24,604 bases of DNA from Spirochaetes bacterium ADurb.Bin110 (GTDB lineage Bacteria; Spirochaetota; Spirochaetia; Treponematales; Rectinemataceae). Shown here one piece after another: positions 1 through 8,261 of this stretch (its first letter is position 1; the number at the start of each line of letters is the position of its first letter). Under the pieces are notes generated by a model, which was not told the origin of the DNA, made no database searches, and saw nothing but the letters and a program-made list of their open reading frames with translations. The position numbers and the translations under genes are program-made. The stretch is from contig MWDY01000006.1 of the NCBI GenBank assembly GCA_002070755.1, positions 1-24,604 of the forward strand. Reading direction: 5' to 3'.

Positions 1-267
1 AATATGTTGAATCGCCTTGTCGTATACTTAGGCTGGCACAATTATGAAAAACATTACAGGATTGCTAAGCATATCATTCTGACGCATGCTGAAGTAGCTG
101 GTATTGAAAGAAATGAGATTTGCAAGGCTAGAGAATCACAGTTCAAAGAGCGTGCATTTCTAAGCAGAATAGGATTGTCGATTCTTGAAAGAAGGCTATG
201 GCTTAGGAGTTTCTCAACTCCACTTAAGAGAAAAGCTGAGTATGTGCCTTTCTATGCTTATGCATGA
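1..267 (+). CDS. C-terminal fragment of a probable transposase (partial, runs off left edge)
   Basis: The frame is open to the window edge and ends at TGA 265-267, so this is the end of a longer gene or a remnant. The visible part contains a segment reading YLGWHNYEKHYRI followed by THAEVAGI. This resembles the end of DDE-type transposases, where a 'YHN(F/Y)xRPH' segment is followed by 'TPAxxAGI'. The rest is basic, rich in Arg and Lys, with no TM segment. No terminal inverted repeat or target duplication can be recognised in the 135 nt before the next gene. The family assignment is by motif resemblance only. It could also be an unrelated basic protein. Confidence 0.4.
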   Translation, partial: NMLNRLVVYLGWHNYEKHYRIAKHIILTHAEVAGIERNEICKARESQFKERAFLSRIGLSILERRLWLRSFSTPLKRKAEYVPFYAYA

Positions 268-310
268 AAAACACTCCTAGCAGATTGCCAAAGCAATATA
301 CACAAGGTTC

Positions 311-339
311 GTAGCAGTATTAAAAGCTCCATCTGCTAC
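311..339. repeat. 7-bp inverted repeat GTAGCAG/CTGCTAC
   Basis: GTAGCAG (311-317) and CTGCTAC (333-339) are perfect inverted copies separated by 15 nt, between the transposase fragment and the alcohol dehydrogenase gene. No T-run follows, so it is not a classical terminator. It could be an operator or a relic of a mobile-element end. Confidence 0.35.
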
Positions 340-380
340 TCTTGGAGAACACTGCTATCGTATCAATGCAATTCATGCCA

Positions 381-386
381 TATAAT
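381..386 (+). promoter_or_regulatory. possible -10 box of the alcohol dehydrogenase gene
   Basis: A perfect TATAAT lies 16 nt before the ATG at 403, but no good -35 box is found 16-18 nt upstream. If used, transcription would start next to the GGAGG ribosome-binding site. Confidence 0.3.
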
Positions 387-402
387 ATTGATGGAGGTTG
401 CT

Positions 403-1575
403 ATGAAAAACTTCACGTGGTACACACCGACAAAGGTGATCTTTGGCACGAGAATTCTCGACCAGTTGGGCAAAGAGGCATCGCTGATTGGAAAGCGAGC
501 TCTTTTTGTTTACGGAAAACAGAGCATCAAGCGCAGCGGCCTTTACGAGAAAGCGGTAGCTCAGTTGCGCAGCGCTGATATCGAATTCGTGGAACATGGC
601 GGCGTACAACCGAACCCGATTATCTCGCATGCCCTTGAAGGTGCACAAAAAGTAAAGGAACATGAGCTTGAGATGATCATCGCAGTTGGTGGCGGCAGTG
701 TGATCGATGAGGCAAAGTCGATAGCTGTCGCTTCCTGCAACGAAGAGCCGCTTTGGGACTTTTATCTGCGCAAGGCTATTATCAAGAATGCATTACCCAT
801 AATTGCGGTTCAAACCCTTCCAGCTACCTCTTCGGAGCTGAATCCTACCTCGGTTATGACCAATGACGCGACTGAAGAGAAATTTTCCTTCAGTTCCGAA
901 CTGGTTTTCCCAAAACTGTCGTTTCTCGATCCATCGCTCACATTGGATATACCAATCCAATATACGGCCTATGCATGCACAGATATCCTTTCGCATATGA
1001 TGGAGGGCTATTTTACAGCAAGCGAGGATTCTCCTCTTCAAGATGGAATTGTTGAAGGAACCTGCAGGGCTGTAATGGGTGCTCTTGATACAGTGATGAT
1101 ACAGCCAAGAGATCTCAAGGCTCGTTCTACCATAATGTGGGCAGGGGCGCTTGCTTGGAATGGTCTTTTTGTTGCAGGCGTAGAAGGGGCTTCGACTCCA
1201 AATCACATGCTAGAACACCCCTTGAGCGGGCTCTATGATCTGCCACATGGGGCAGGTCTCTCAATCGTCATTCCTGCATGGCTCAAATACATGAAACCAC
1301 ACATTGCGCATCGAATTGTGCTATTCGGAGAACGCATTCTGGGCATGGGAGAGTCTCTGAGAAATAAGGCGGCTCTCGATGCGGCCGACCTTGTCATCGA
1401 AGATCTGGAAGGCTGGTATCGCCATATTCATACTCCGATCCGGCTCCATGAAGCAGCAATCGAAAAGCTCGATATCGAAGCATGCACAAAACAGGCTCTT
1501 TCTTTGAGTAAGTTATGGAATGTGCCTGGCTACAAAGATTCCGATATCCGAGCGATATATGAAATGATGGCCTAA
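403..1575 (+). CDS. iron-containing alcohol dehydrogenase (butanol dehydrogenase / YqhD type)
   Basis: NAD(P)H-dependent, metal-containing cytosolic alcohol/aldehyde oxidoreductase of the Fe-ADH family, likely reducing short-chain aldehydes during fermentation. The 390-residue protein has the usual family length. It begins MKNFTWYTPTKVIFG, as butanol dehydrogenases and YqhD do. The nucleotide-binding GGGSVID motif is at 97-102. The metal ligands are readable as Asp194 and His198 (ACTDILSH), His268 (PNHML) and His282 (LPHGAG), with the family's 14-residue spacing between the last two. The start at 403 is chosen because GGAGG ends 5 nt before it. Upstream ATG (391) and TTG (388) codons would place that ribosome-binding site inside the gene. 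It is a single-gene unit, convergent with the next gene. The exact substrate and whether the cofactor is NADH or NADPH cannot be read from sequence. Confidence 0.92.
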   Translation: MKNFTWYTPTKVIFGTRILDQLGKEASLIGKRALFVYGKQSIKRSGLYEKAVAQLRSADIEFVEHGGVQPNPIISHALEGAQKVKEHELEMIIAVGGGSVIDEAKSIAVASCNEEPLWDFYLRKAIIKNALPIIAVQTLPATSSELNPTSVMTNDATEEKFSFSSELVFPKLSFLDPSLTLDIPIQYTAYACTDILSHMMEGYFTASEDSPLQDGIVEGTCRAVMGALDTVMIQPRDLKARSTIMWAGALAWNGLFVAGVEGASTPNHMLEHPLSGLYDLPHGAGLSIVIPAWLKYMKPHIAHRIVLFGERILGMGESLRNKAALDAADLVIEDLEGWYRHIHTPIRLHEAAIEKLDIEACTKQALSLSKLWNVPGYKDSDIRAIYEMMA

Positions 1576-1656
1576 TTTTGCTCCAACATTGCCTAATGCC
1601 ATCTCTAGAATAGAAAAGGTTAGGCCAGGGGCTCTTTTTGCGTTTTGTAATCATAA

Positions 1657-4600
1657 TTATAGTCCTGCGGCTAGCCCTACAGAAAACTTGAATGGCTGCC
1701 CACTTGCCTTATCAGCTTGGAAGGCCCACGCCGCTTCCAGAGTAAGATGCATATGGGTCACAGCCGCAAGGCCTGAAAGTAAAGCACAGTCGAAATCGGC
1801 CTGGAGAAAAGCCGAACTCAAAAGGCAAGGCGCATTGTCGATCTCAAGGCCAGCACCGCGCAATCCTGAACTCATCGATATTCTTCTTAGTGCAAAAGAA
1901 GGCGCAACAAGATGGCTCATAATCCAATTTAGCTCTAAAGAAAAGAGCCTTGCTTTTATCTCTCCATAGAGGTACCAAGAAGAAAGCTCCGAGCAAGCTT
2001 CGTATTCCTTATATGCAGGATATGGAATATCGGCTACTGAGAACTCATAGCTTCCTGCATATTCCAGATATCGAGCTGCTGGCGAAAAAGCCACCCCTCC
2101 GGTGGGAGTCCAGGCTCCATAAATGGAAGCGCCTATTCGATCCGCAATTGTCGATTCTCCCAAATAGATCGATCCCGATATGGAAAGACCTCCAAAATTC
2201 GATGAATTAGCCCCTTCATATTCGATTCCGCTCTTGAGCGAAATACCGGAAGGATTGTAGGGTGGCTTATAAGAAGAAGAAAGGCTGTCGAAATCGACTC
2301 CTGCCCCCGCTACCCATGCGCAATAATCCGGCACTAGATAGAATAAGCCTTGTTCTGAATATTTTTTCTGCACGCCTCCGTATCTAGCATGGATCTCTGT
2401 AGAAATACTCCTAAATGTAGGCATAAGGGCATGTCCCCAGTGCAGCGCTCCTTCAAAAGCAGATATGCGCGCAACAGGAAAGGCAAAGACTCCTTGGTCC
2501 CAGGCACTGAGCTCGAAGCTCCAAGCCCCAGCGCCCAGCTGGAAAGCAATACTTGTAGCTGGTTTTGCAATGAGGAAATCCCATCCAGCAAAGGCTGACC
2601 ATGAAAGGCGTTCGGTAAGATCCGTCGCTATGAAATCTATTCCTAGCACTGTGCCATCAGCATAGGGGATTCGACTTGTCTCGAAGATTGCGGGAAAGAG
2701 GGTAGATCGCTTTTGTGCTGCTTTGGCTTTGGAAGGCTCTAGGGAAAGCTCTGAGGAAAGCCCTGGCTCGGGTTGTACTTCTTCACTGCCCTCTAAATGG
2801 GCTGACAGTTTTCTCGTTTCCCGAGAATAGCTCTCTATCCATGCCGTCGGCGAAATCCAGCCAATGGACTCAGAATCAAAATACTGATCAGGAGTCTCGA
2901 TCTCATCCCTAAAATTCGAAATATCTAGAAGAAGAAGGCGCGATTGTCCGTTTCCTATTGATGCTCTATAGACAAGGTGAGAAGCATCTATGAAAACGGG
3001 CATATGAACACCACCCGCAGGACTTTTCCTGGTTATTGCAAATCGCCAAAGCCCATTGTTCTGCTCCAAAATAGCAAGGCGCGATAATCCATTATCCGGC
3101 ACAAGGCTCAGAGCAAAGCGAATCGAATCTGATTGCTCGGAATTCTCTCGAAATCCTTGGGAAAGCCATCGTATGGTCGAATCTGGAATATCAGCTACCT
3201 CTATCTGCCCGTTGGCTAAGCTCCGCGCAGGGAGAACCGCAGTGCCAAGCCGGACAAGGCCATATTCGATAGACGTAAGAGGATCCTGCCATGAATCATA
3301 GATAAAGATCTCTTCTTTCGAAGAAGAATGCGTTTCTAGCAGCGCTTCGCCAATCTTGGCCTGGGGAAGGTCTTTTTCATAGCTGAGTTTGTGCTCGGAG
3401 AGGTCATATATATAGCGAGCGGGAATAGCTTGGTTTTGCGAATTTATTCGAGTCCAGTCGAGTTCCAGCCTTCCGAATCTTACGTTACAATAAATGTTAC
3501 GTAACATTTGGTCGGTTGCAAAAAGCCTCTCTGGATTCCTTGCTATCCCTTCCTCTTCAAACTCCGATTGCCTTTCATAATCCTTCTGCAAATCTACTAC
3601 CGAGATCTGATACATTCCACGGCGCTCTAAATCCACAAAATAGACTTTCCCGTCACCTGCCCCAAGAGCCCCAATAAATCCAGAAAAAAGCTCCTTCTCA
3701 CCAGGTATATCGGCAGCATCATTTATCCCAATTCGATCGACACCGCCCTGCTCTTCTTGCACCTCTAAATCGCTCCCTTCGTCAACCCAGGCTAAAAAAT
3801 CCTGCCACAACTTTTTTGGTTTTACTCCTGTCTCGCGTTCCAGAATTCCTTTTGTAATAATTCCGCCATCGAATCCTCGATAGATAATTCCACGACCAGA
3901 ACTTTGCCAAAGCCGCCTAACAATGGATGATCCAAATCGCTCGCTTAAGTATTCTACAAAAAGACCACCATATAGATATGGGAGCGAGCCAGCTCCATAA
4001 AAATCTTCCAAGCCAGAAACATCCCAAAGCGATCGATCTTTTCCACGTGCCCTCTCTAGCCTCACAAATTCCAATGCCGCTGGATCATTGAGCCTACCAG
4101 AGCCATCCTCCTTTAACCTGCTCTCCACCCATACGGCTGTTCCTTCGACCATAGCCTGTGGCATCATATATATCTCTGGAGAAACCCAATCTCCACCGAA
4201 CCACGCCAGTACTCGCCAAGCAAGACTTCGCTCATTCAGAGTGATGTAGTGCACCAGCTCGTGCAAAAATACTGAATATAGCTCGTCTTCCAAAGTAGCA
4301 AGCTGGCTCCTCGGATCAGCGGACGCCAGAAGAAGCACAATTCTATTAGAAGGAAAAAGAGTCGAAAACCCATTCAATGAATACTGAATATCGCTCAAAA
4401 GCACTGGAATTCGCTCTGTCCTTAGCCCTAGTCCTAGAAATTCGCATAATTCTCCATAGGTCTTATCAGCAAAGCTCGCTAGCCTATTTGCCTCTGCTTC
4501 CAGGCTTTGCGGTGCATAAATGTCGAAAGAACCGGTTCTTAAATGGAGTACAGGCTCCATTGAGGGAATAAGCTGTGCATGAACCTGAACAAAAGTACAA

Positions 4601-4668
4601 CAGAAGAATAAGGCAATTATGAGGTGCAGATTATGAAAGCCCTTATTATGAAATTCATGGGTGCGCAT
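1657..4668 (-). CDS. large exported HExxH metallopeptidase-like protein with propeller- and barrel-like regions
   Basis: Predicted exported zinc-peptidase-like protein of about 1003 residues. Residues 13-32 form a signal peptide (hydrophobic LHLIIALFFCC, cleavage after VHA). The N-terminal third carries HELVH at 136-140 followed by MVEGTAVW. His136, His140 and Glu175 would be the zinc ligands and Glu137 the catalytic base, as in gluzincin / peptidase-MA-like proteins. Residues about 340-760 contain repeated short strands with Asp/Gly turns, like a beta-propeller. From about 780 to the end, strands of alternating hydrophobic residues with aromatic ends resemble an outer-membrane barrel, although the last residue is Leu rather than Phe. 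An open frame extends upstream to 4833, but there it encodes only a degenerate 15-bp repeat, and no start has a clear Shine-Dalgarno sequence. The ATG at 4668 leaves a normal n-region before the signal peptide. Function unknown; domain limits beyond the peptidase are inferred. Confidence 0.75.
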   Translation of the reverse strand: MRTHEFHNKGFHNLHLIIALFFCCTFVQVHAQLIPSMEPVLHLRTGSFDIYAPQSLEAEANRLASFADKTYGELCEFLGLGLRTERIPVLLSDIQYSLNGFSTLFPSNRIVLLLASADPRSQLATLEDELYSVFLHELVHYITLNERSLAWRVLAWFGGDWVSPEIYMMPQAMVEGTAVWVESRLKEDGSGRLNDPAALEFVRLERARGKDRSLWDVSGLEDFYGAGSLPYLYGGLFVEYLSERFGSSIVRRLWQSSGRGIIYRGFDGGIITKGILERETGVKPKKLWQDFLAWVDEGSDLEVQEEQGGVDRIGINDAADIPGEKELFSGFIGALGAGDGKVYFVDLERRGMYQISVVDLQKDYERQSEFEEEGIARNPERLFATDQMLRNIYCNVRFGRLELDWTRINSQNQAIPARYIYDLSEHKLSYEKDLPQAKIGEALLETHSSSKEEIFIYDSWQDPLTSIEYGLVRLGTAVLPARSLANGQIEVADIPDSTIRWLSQGFRENSEQSDSIRFALSLVPDNGLSRLAILEQNNGLWRFAITRKSPAGGVHMPVFIDASHLVYRASIGNGQSRLLLLDISNFRDEIETPDQYFDSESIGWISPTAWIESYSRETRKLSAHLEGSEEVQPEPGLSSELSLEPSKAKAAQKRSTLFPAIFETSRIPYADGTVLGIDFIATDLTERLSWSAFAGWDFLIAKPATSIAFQLGAGAWSFELSAWDQGVFAFPVARISAFEGALHWGHALMPTFRSISTEIHARYGGVQKKYSEQGLFYLVPDYCAWVAGAGVDFDSLSSSYKPPYNPSGISLKSGIEYEGANSSNFGGLSISGSIYLGESTIADRIGASIYGAWTPTGGVAFSPAARYLEYAGSYEFSVADIPYPAYKEYEACSELSSWYLYGEIKARLFSLELNWIMSHLVAPSFALRRISMSSGLRGAGLEIDNAPCLLSSAFLQADFDCALLSGLAAVTHMHLTLEAAWAFQADKASGQPFKFSVGLAAGL

Positions 4669-4780
4669 CTTGTAGGCACGCATCTTGTGCATACAATCAT
4701 AATGTACACGCGTATTGTAGGCGGGCTTATGACGAGCATGCTTATTATCGAAGCTGCCATTGCAGAAAAGCTCATAGATA
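4631..4780. repeat. degenerate 15-bp tandem repeat array
   Basis: About ten units with a 15-bp period, aligned by eye. TTATGAAA recurs at 4631 and 4646. CGCATCTTGT recurs at 4664 and 4679, with a variant CGCGTATTGT at 4709, two periods further on. The fifth column of the 15-mer is G in most units and the tenth is T. The array covers the start of the peptidase gene, including the codons before its signal peptide, and part of the divergent intergenic region. Read on either strand it gives degenerate pentapeptides, for example KMRAY-KMRTH on the minus strand. Confidence 0.55.
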
Positions 4781-4819
4781 AGATTTGTAATAGCCATGAT
4801 CAAGTCTACCATACCTTGC

Positions 4820-4848
4820 TTGACGCAGAGCAAGCCCCTGTTTATGAT
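4820..4848 (+). promoter_or_regulatory. sigma-70-type promoter for the HAD phosphatase gene
   Basis: TTGACG (4820-4825), a 17-nt spacer, then TATGAT (4843-4848). Transcription would start near 4855, about 25 nt before the ATG at 4880. Confidence 0.65.
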
Positions 4849-4879
4849 GGCTTTAATATTATTGCACTAAAGCCCTGAT

Positions 4880-5707
4880 ATGGATAAGTTTCACAGTGTT
4901 AGCCTTATGCCTATAACCTCTCTAACCTGCCAAGAAGCGCAAAGAATTCGCTATATTCTCATGGACATCGACGACACACTCACCACGGATGGAAAGCTCC
5001 TCGCCGAGAGTTATGCTGCACTCTGGCGACTTCACGAGGCTGGGCTAAAGGTGATTCCAGTCACAGGTAGACCTGCGGGCTGGTGCGATCTCATTGCGCG
5101 CGAATGGCCAGCAGATGGTGTGGTAGGCGAAAATGGCGCCTTTGCCTTTTGGGAAGGCGAAGGGCACCATCTTCTTACGCTTTCACATCCAAAAGCTATT
5201 CCGAATACCGATCCGCGCCTCTTAGCGCTGCGCGACCGTGTGCTCTTCGAAATACCAGGCGCAAGGCTAGCCCGCGATCAATTCTCGCGTCTCTATGATA
5301 TCGCGATCGATTTTGCCGAAGAAGAGCCAATTCTTCCGCTCTCCGAAGCATTGCGCATTCAATCGATCTTTATAGAAGGCGGAGCAAAGGCCAAAATATC
5401 TTCGATTCATGTAAATGCATGGATGGGGGATTACGACAAGCTCTCCATGGCGCTTTCTTTCTTGAATGCTCGTTTCGGCTATGATGACAGACACGAAGTA
5501 TGCACAGTTATCTTTGCTGGAGACTCTCCAAACGATGAACCCATGTTCGAGCATTTCCCAATGGCTTGTGCCATGGCAAATGTCCTCAAATACAGAGAAT
5601 TAATGAAGACTCCGCCTCACTTTGTGACCCAAAGGGAATCTGGCGCAGGTTTTGCCGAATTGACCGATATCCTTCTCGAACGAAGACGCACGGAATTATC
5701 TTCTTAA
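4880..5707 (+). CDS. HAD-superfamily (type IIB, Cof-like) phosphatase
   Basis: Cytosolic Mg-dependent phosphohydrolase of the HAD superfamily with a C2B cap. All four motifs are visible in the 275-residue product. Motif I is MDIDDTLT with nucleophile Asp29 and general acid Asp31. Motif II is VTGRP around Thr62. Motif III Lys187 lies in GDYDKLSMA. Motif IV is FAGDSPNDE with Asp215 and Asp219. The preserved HVN segment before motif III resembles sucrose-phosphate and mannosyl-3-phosphoglycerate phosphatases, so a sugar phosphate substrate is plausible but unproven. The start is uncertain because no Shine-Dalgarno sequence is seen. ATG 4880 fits the promoter just upstream, and ATG 4907 is an alternative that keeps every motif. 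Transcribed alone, divergent from the peptidase gene. Confidence 0.88.
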   Translation: MDKFHSVSLMPITSLTCQEAQRIRYILMDIDDTLTTDGKLLAESYAALWRLHEAGLKVIPVTGRPAGWCDLIAREWPADGVVGENGAFAFWEGEGHHLLTLSHPKAIPNTDPRLLALRDRVLFEIPGARLARDQFSRLYDIAIDFAEEEPILPLSEALRIQSIFIEGGAKAKISSIHVNAWMGDYDKLSMALSFLNARFGYDDRHEVCTVIFAGDSPNDEPMFEHFPMACAMANVLKYRELMKTPPHFVTQRESGAGFAELTDILLERRRTELSS

Positions 5708-5774
5708 CTCTAGCATTCCCGCCCTTATCGAAGGAGAATCCTTTCCTATCTACTTCTATATAGCTATTGTTGAC

Positions 5775-6593
5775 CTAAAATCTATTGGCATAACAATATA
5801 GACAACCTCTTGGGCAGGTGCCATAGGTTCCTAAGTCGACACTCTCGATACACTGACAGCCCCTTCTCTGGCTTTTGTCTCTCTTCGATGAAAAAGGTAA
5901 GCTAGAAAGCTCGCCAATTATGCGTGCGTCTATGCAAGCATAATGCTCGACGCAAAGCATCTCTTTGAGCTCAGGCTCCGTACATAGCGATAAAGAAAGG
6001 CCATTTTCGCGAGCGATACCAGCCAAAGCAAGCACAAGATCTCTGACCTCATTCGAAGCCCGATCTACTAGCGCTACTCTATATCCAGCCTTCGAAAGCC
6101 TTTTGTCAGAATGCTTGTAGTTATCGTAAAAACTAAGTACACAATGACGCGCTCTTTCTCCAATCTCTCTTGCCAATCTTTTGAAGTTTTCTACATGCCA
6201 GGCTGAATTATATTGCTCTGTAAGCAGAATTGGATCATACCTCCATACAACTCGCCTCGAGCCCACCTCTGAGGATAATGCTTTCAGTGCCGAGATTCCT
6301 GCCTCGACTCCAGGACCAGATGGCTCCATCGGAACACCATAACCATTAACCGTTACCTGAAAATAGAACGCATATTTTTCGAGCAGACCCAAGTTTCCGA
6401 GCATTGGGCTTGCATCCCTTGTCCAGAATACAAAACAAACCACATCTTCGGGCTTGAGGCTAAGGTGTCTAACCTGCCAAGGATTCCAAGGATTGACCAC
6501 ATCTACAAAGCCTTTACCCAATCGCTCGAAAAACCAATCGGTATAGAAAGAAGGTATATCGGTGCGCCTGCTAGCGCTGACAACAATTGCCAT
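5775..6593 (-). CDS. DUF1848 family protein with C-terminal Cys cluster
   Basis: Member of the DUF1848 family, function unknown. The start at 6593 gives MAIVVSASRRTDIPSFY, matching the conserved beginning of the family. An upstream in-frame ATG at 6665 would add 24 residues unlike the family and would overlap the divergent promoter. The 272-residue protein has the family's usual features: ASRRTDIP near the N-terminus, FWTRD at about 74-78, and a C-terminal RRGCQCIESVDLGTYG followed by CPRGCLYCYAN. The last part has CxxxCxxC spacing, as in radical-SAM [4Fe-4S] motifs, but at the C-terminus instead of the N-terminus. An iron-sulfur cluster is therefore likely; SAM chemistry is an inference. No partner gene is adjacent on the same strand. 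Confidence 0.85.
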   Translation of the reverse strand: MAIVVSASRRTDIPSFYTDWFFERLGKGFVDVVNPWNPWQVRHLSLKPEDVVCFVFWTRDASPMLGNLGLLEKYAFYFQVTVNGYGVPMEPSGPGVEAGISALKALSSEVGSRRVVWRYDPILLTEQYNSAWHVENFKRLAREIGERARHCVLSFYDNYKHSDKRLSKAGYRVALVDRASNEVRDLVLALAGIARENGLSLSLCTEPELKEMLCVEHYACIDARIIGELSSLPFSSKRDKSQRRGCQCIESVDLGTYGTCPRGCLYCYANRF

Positions 6594-6648
6594 CTCTATG
6601 ACTTCATAATGGGCTTTTCCTACCCAGCTGGACCATGCTCCCGATAAA

Positions 6649-6677
6649 TTGACACCCCTTGGCAAAACACCTATAGT
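6649..6677 (+). promoter_or_regulatory. strong sigma-70-type promoter for the acyltransferase gene
   Basis: Perfect TTGACA (6649-6654), 17-nt spacer, TATAGT (6672-6677). The start site would be near 6684, leaving only about 11 nt before the ATG. That leader still contains AAGGA (6686-6690) as ribosome-binding site. Confidence 0.75.
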
Positions 6678-6694
6678 TTATACTCAAGGATGCC

Positions 6695-7588
6695 ATGGAC
6701 ACAATCAAGAGCAAATATGCTCATCTAGTGGGCGAGATAGTTGCCCGTGTCCCAAAAGAAGCTCGTGTCTCCGAGCTAAATGTCTACCAAGAAGGCATAA
6801 GTCAGATACTCCCTTTCATCGATGCAATAATTGCGGACCATCTGGAAGATGGCTCTAGGATCGAAGGTTTGGATAACCTCAAAAACCTATACGAACATGC
6901 TAAGAATGGCGAATCCACGCTACTCTTAATGGAGCATTATTCGAACTTCGACCTACCTGTATTTCATTATCTTTTACGGCAAGAAGGAGAGGAAGGCAAG
7001 AAACTCGCTTCAAATACAGTAGCGATTGCAGGTATCAAACTGAACGAGGAAAATCCAGCCGTCAATGCCTTTACGCGAGCATATACCAGAATAGTCATCT
7101 ATCCTTCGCGCTCAATGCAGATTATAAGGGAAAAACTCACCGATCCGATCGAGCTATACCAAGAAATGAGGCGAAGCATCTCGATAAATCGTGCTGCAAT
7201 GAGATCCCTCGAAGGCGCTAAACACAATGGGAAAATGATTCTAGTTTTCCCTGCGGGAACGCGTTATCGGCCATGGGACCCTTCTTCTAAGCGCGGTGTA
7301 CGCGAAATAGCCTCCTATATCAAATCTTTTTCTAAATTCTGTCTAATTTCGATCAATGGCAACATTCTAAGACTCAACCCTTCTGGAGCCATGGAAGACG
7401 ATATTCTTCAGAGAGACCGCATAATTTACAACGTAAGCCCCATCCACGATAACAAGGAATTCCTAAATTCTGTGAGATACGATCTTCGATTCCTCGAGGA
7501 TAAAAAACAAGCCATCGTAGATACCATCATGGACCTTCTCGAAGATATGCATTATGAGGTGGAAAACCGAAGGCTTCGCGATCGCTGA
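6695..7588 (+). CDS. glycerolipid acyltransferase (PlsC/GPAT-like)
   Basis: Probable membrane-associated acyltransferase that transfers an acyl group to glycerol-3-phosphate or lysophosphatidate in phospholipid synthesis. The 297-residue protein has the HX4D catalytic motif (EHYSNFD; His81 and Asp86) and a variant of the second acceptor-binding motif, FPAGTRYRPWD at 185-195, where most family members have FPEGTR. The long N-terminal helical part before the HX4D motif, and the 'GTRxRP' reading, are closer to GPAT-type enzymes than to small PlsC proteins. No obvious TM segment is present. The start at 6695 has AAGGA 4 nt upstream and a strong promoter. The gene ends 32 nt before the convergent rhomboid gene. 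Acyl acceptor and donor cannot be decided from sequence. Confidence 0.8.
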   Translation: MDTIKSKYAHLVGEIVARVPKEARVSELNVYQEGISQILPFIDAIIADHLEDGSRIEGLDNLKNLYEHAKNGESTLLLMEHYSNFDLPVFHYLLRQEGEEGKKLASNTVAIAGIKLNEENPAVNAFTRAYTRIVIYPSRSMQIIREKLTDPIELYQEMRRSISINRAAMRSLEGAKHNGKMILVFPAGTRYRPWDPSSKRGVREIASYIKSFSKFCLISINGNILRLNPSGAMEDDILQRDRIIYNVSPIHDNKEFLNSVRYDLRFLEDKKQAIVDTIMDLLEDMHYEVENRRLRDR

Positions 7589-7620
7589 GTCCTTGGCGGT
7601 TCTTGAGCCCCCTTAAGCCC

Positions 7621-8253
7621 CTAGCGGTCACCGAGCCTCTTAAAAGGATTTACTCCCTGTCGAATAGGAAAATAAGCTGCTCCAGCCACAAAACCTGCCA
7701 GATGAGTGAGATGTGCTACGGAGCTAGCCGCTCCCATAAAAGACGATAATATCTCGATCAATGTATATCCTATCACCATGACAGGAGCCCTAAGAGGAAT
7801 TATGCCATACAGATATACCATCGCCTTAGGATATAGCACTGCAAAAGCGAGCAACAGTGAAAAAACCGCTCCCGAAGCGCCAAGTAGATATGTATTCCAT
7901 GCTCCCGAAAGCAGATAAATCGCAAAGGATGCAATGCCTGCAAATAGCCCAGAGCCAAGGTAATAGAGCAAGAATTCATAACTGCCAAGGCTATGCTCCA
8001 CAGGCCTTCCAAAGAAATACAGCCCTAACATATTTACTATGAGGTGCGTCAAATTCGCATGAGCAAACATATAGGTAAAGAGTTGCCACACCCAGCCTGA
8101 AGCAACGGCGGCAGGATTTAGAGCGAGCATGTAGGTAAGCAAAGGCCAAATATATTGCAAAGCAAAGATGAGCACATTCGCGGCTATCAAATACAATGTC
8201 GCATTGAAGTATTTGAACTTAAAAGGATGGCGCAGCACAGAATTTCGATTCAT
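7621..8253 (-). CDS. rhomboid family intramembrane serine protease
   Basis: Six-TM intramembrane protease of 210 residues, the size of the minimal bacterial rhomboid core. The catalytic serine is Ser127 in GASG and the catalytic histidine is His184 in THLAGF. The oxyanion-side pair, equivalent to His150/Asn154 of GlpG, is His70 and Asn74 in THLIVN. The N-terminus is short and basic with no extra cytosolic domain. No Shine-Dalgarno sequence precedes ATG 8253, but TATACT ends 8 nt upstream, which suggests a leaderless or very short-leader mRNA. It is transcribed alone, convergent with the acyltransferase gene. Substrates are unknown. Confidence 0.92.
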   Translation of the reverse strand: MNRNSVLRHPFKFKYFNATLYLIAANVLIFALQYIWPLLTYMLALNPAAVASGWVWQLFTYMFAHANLTHLIVNMLGLYFFGRPVEHSLGSYEFLLYYLGSGLFAGIASFAIYLLSGAWNTYLLGASGAVFSLLLAFAVLYPKAMVYLYGIIPLRAPVMVIGYTLIEILSSFMGAASSVAHLTHLAGFVAGAAYFPIRQGVNPFKRLGDR

Positions 8254-8261
8254 GTGTTAAA

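Noticed and set aside
793..1206. 137-codon open frame opposite the alcohol dehydrogenase gene
   Set aside because: It is antisense to a well-conserved gene, has no ribosome-binding site and shows no recognisable protein features.
1569..1626. GGCCTAA/TTAGGCC inverted repeat after the alcohol dehydrogenase gene as terminator
   Set aside because: The stem is only 7 bp with a loop of over 40 nt and the T-run does not follow the stem directly.
4669..4833. Upstream extension of the exported peptidase gene
   Set aside because: It would put about 55 His/Lys-rich repeat-encoded residues before a normal signal peptide, which would not work as an export signal.
4624..4878. Open frame on the + strand ending just before the HAD gene
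   Set aside because: It runs across the 15-bp repeat array and the divergent promoter, has no ribosome-binding site, and its start lies within the opposite signal-peptide gene. Its apparent protein is a by-product of the repeat.
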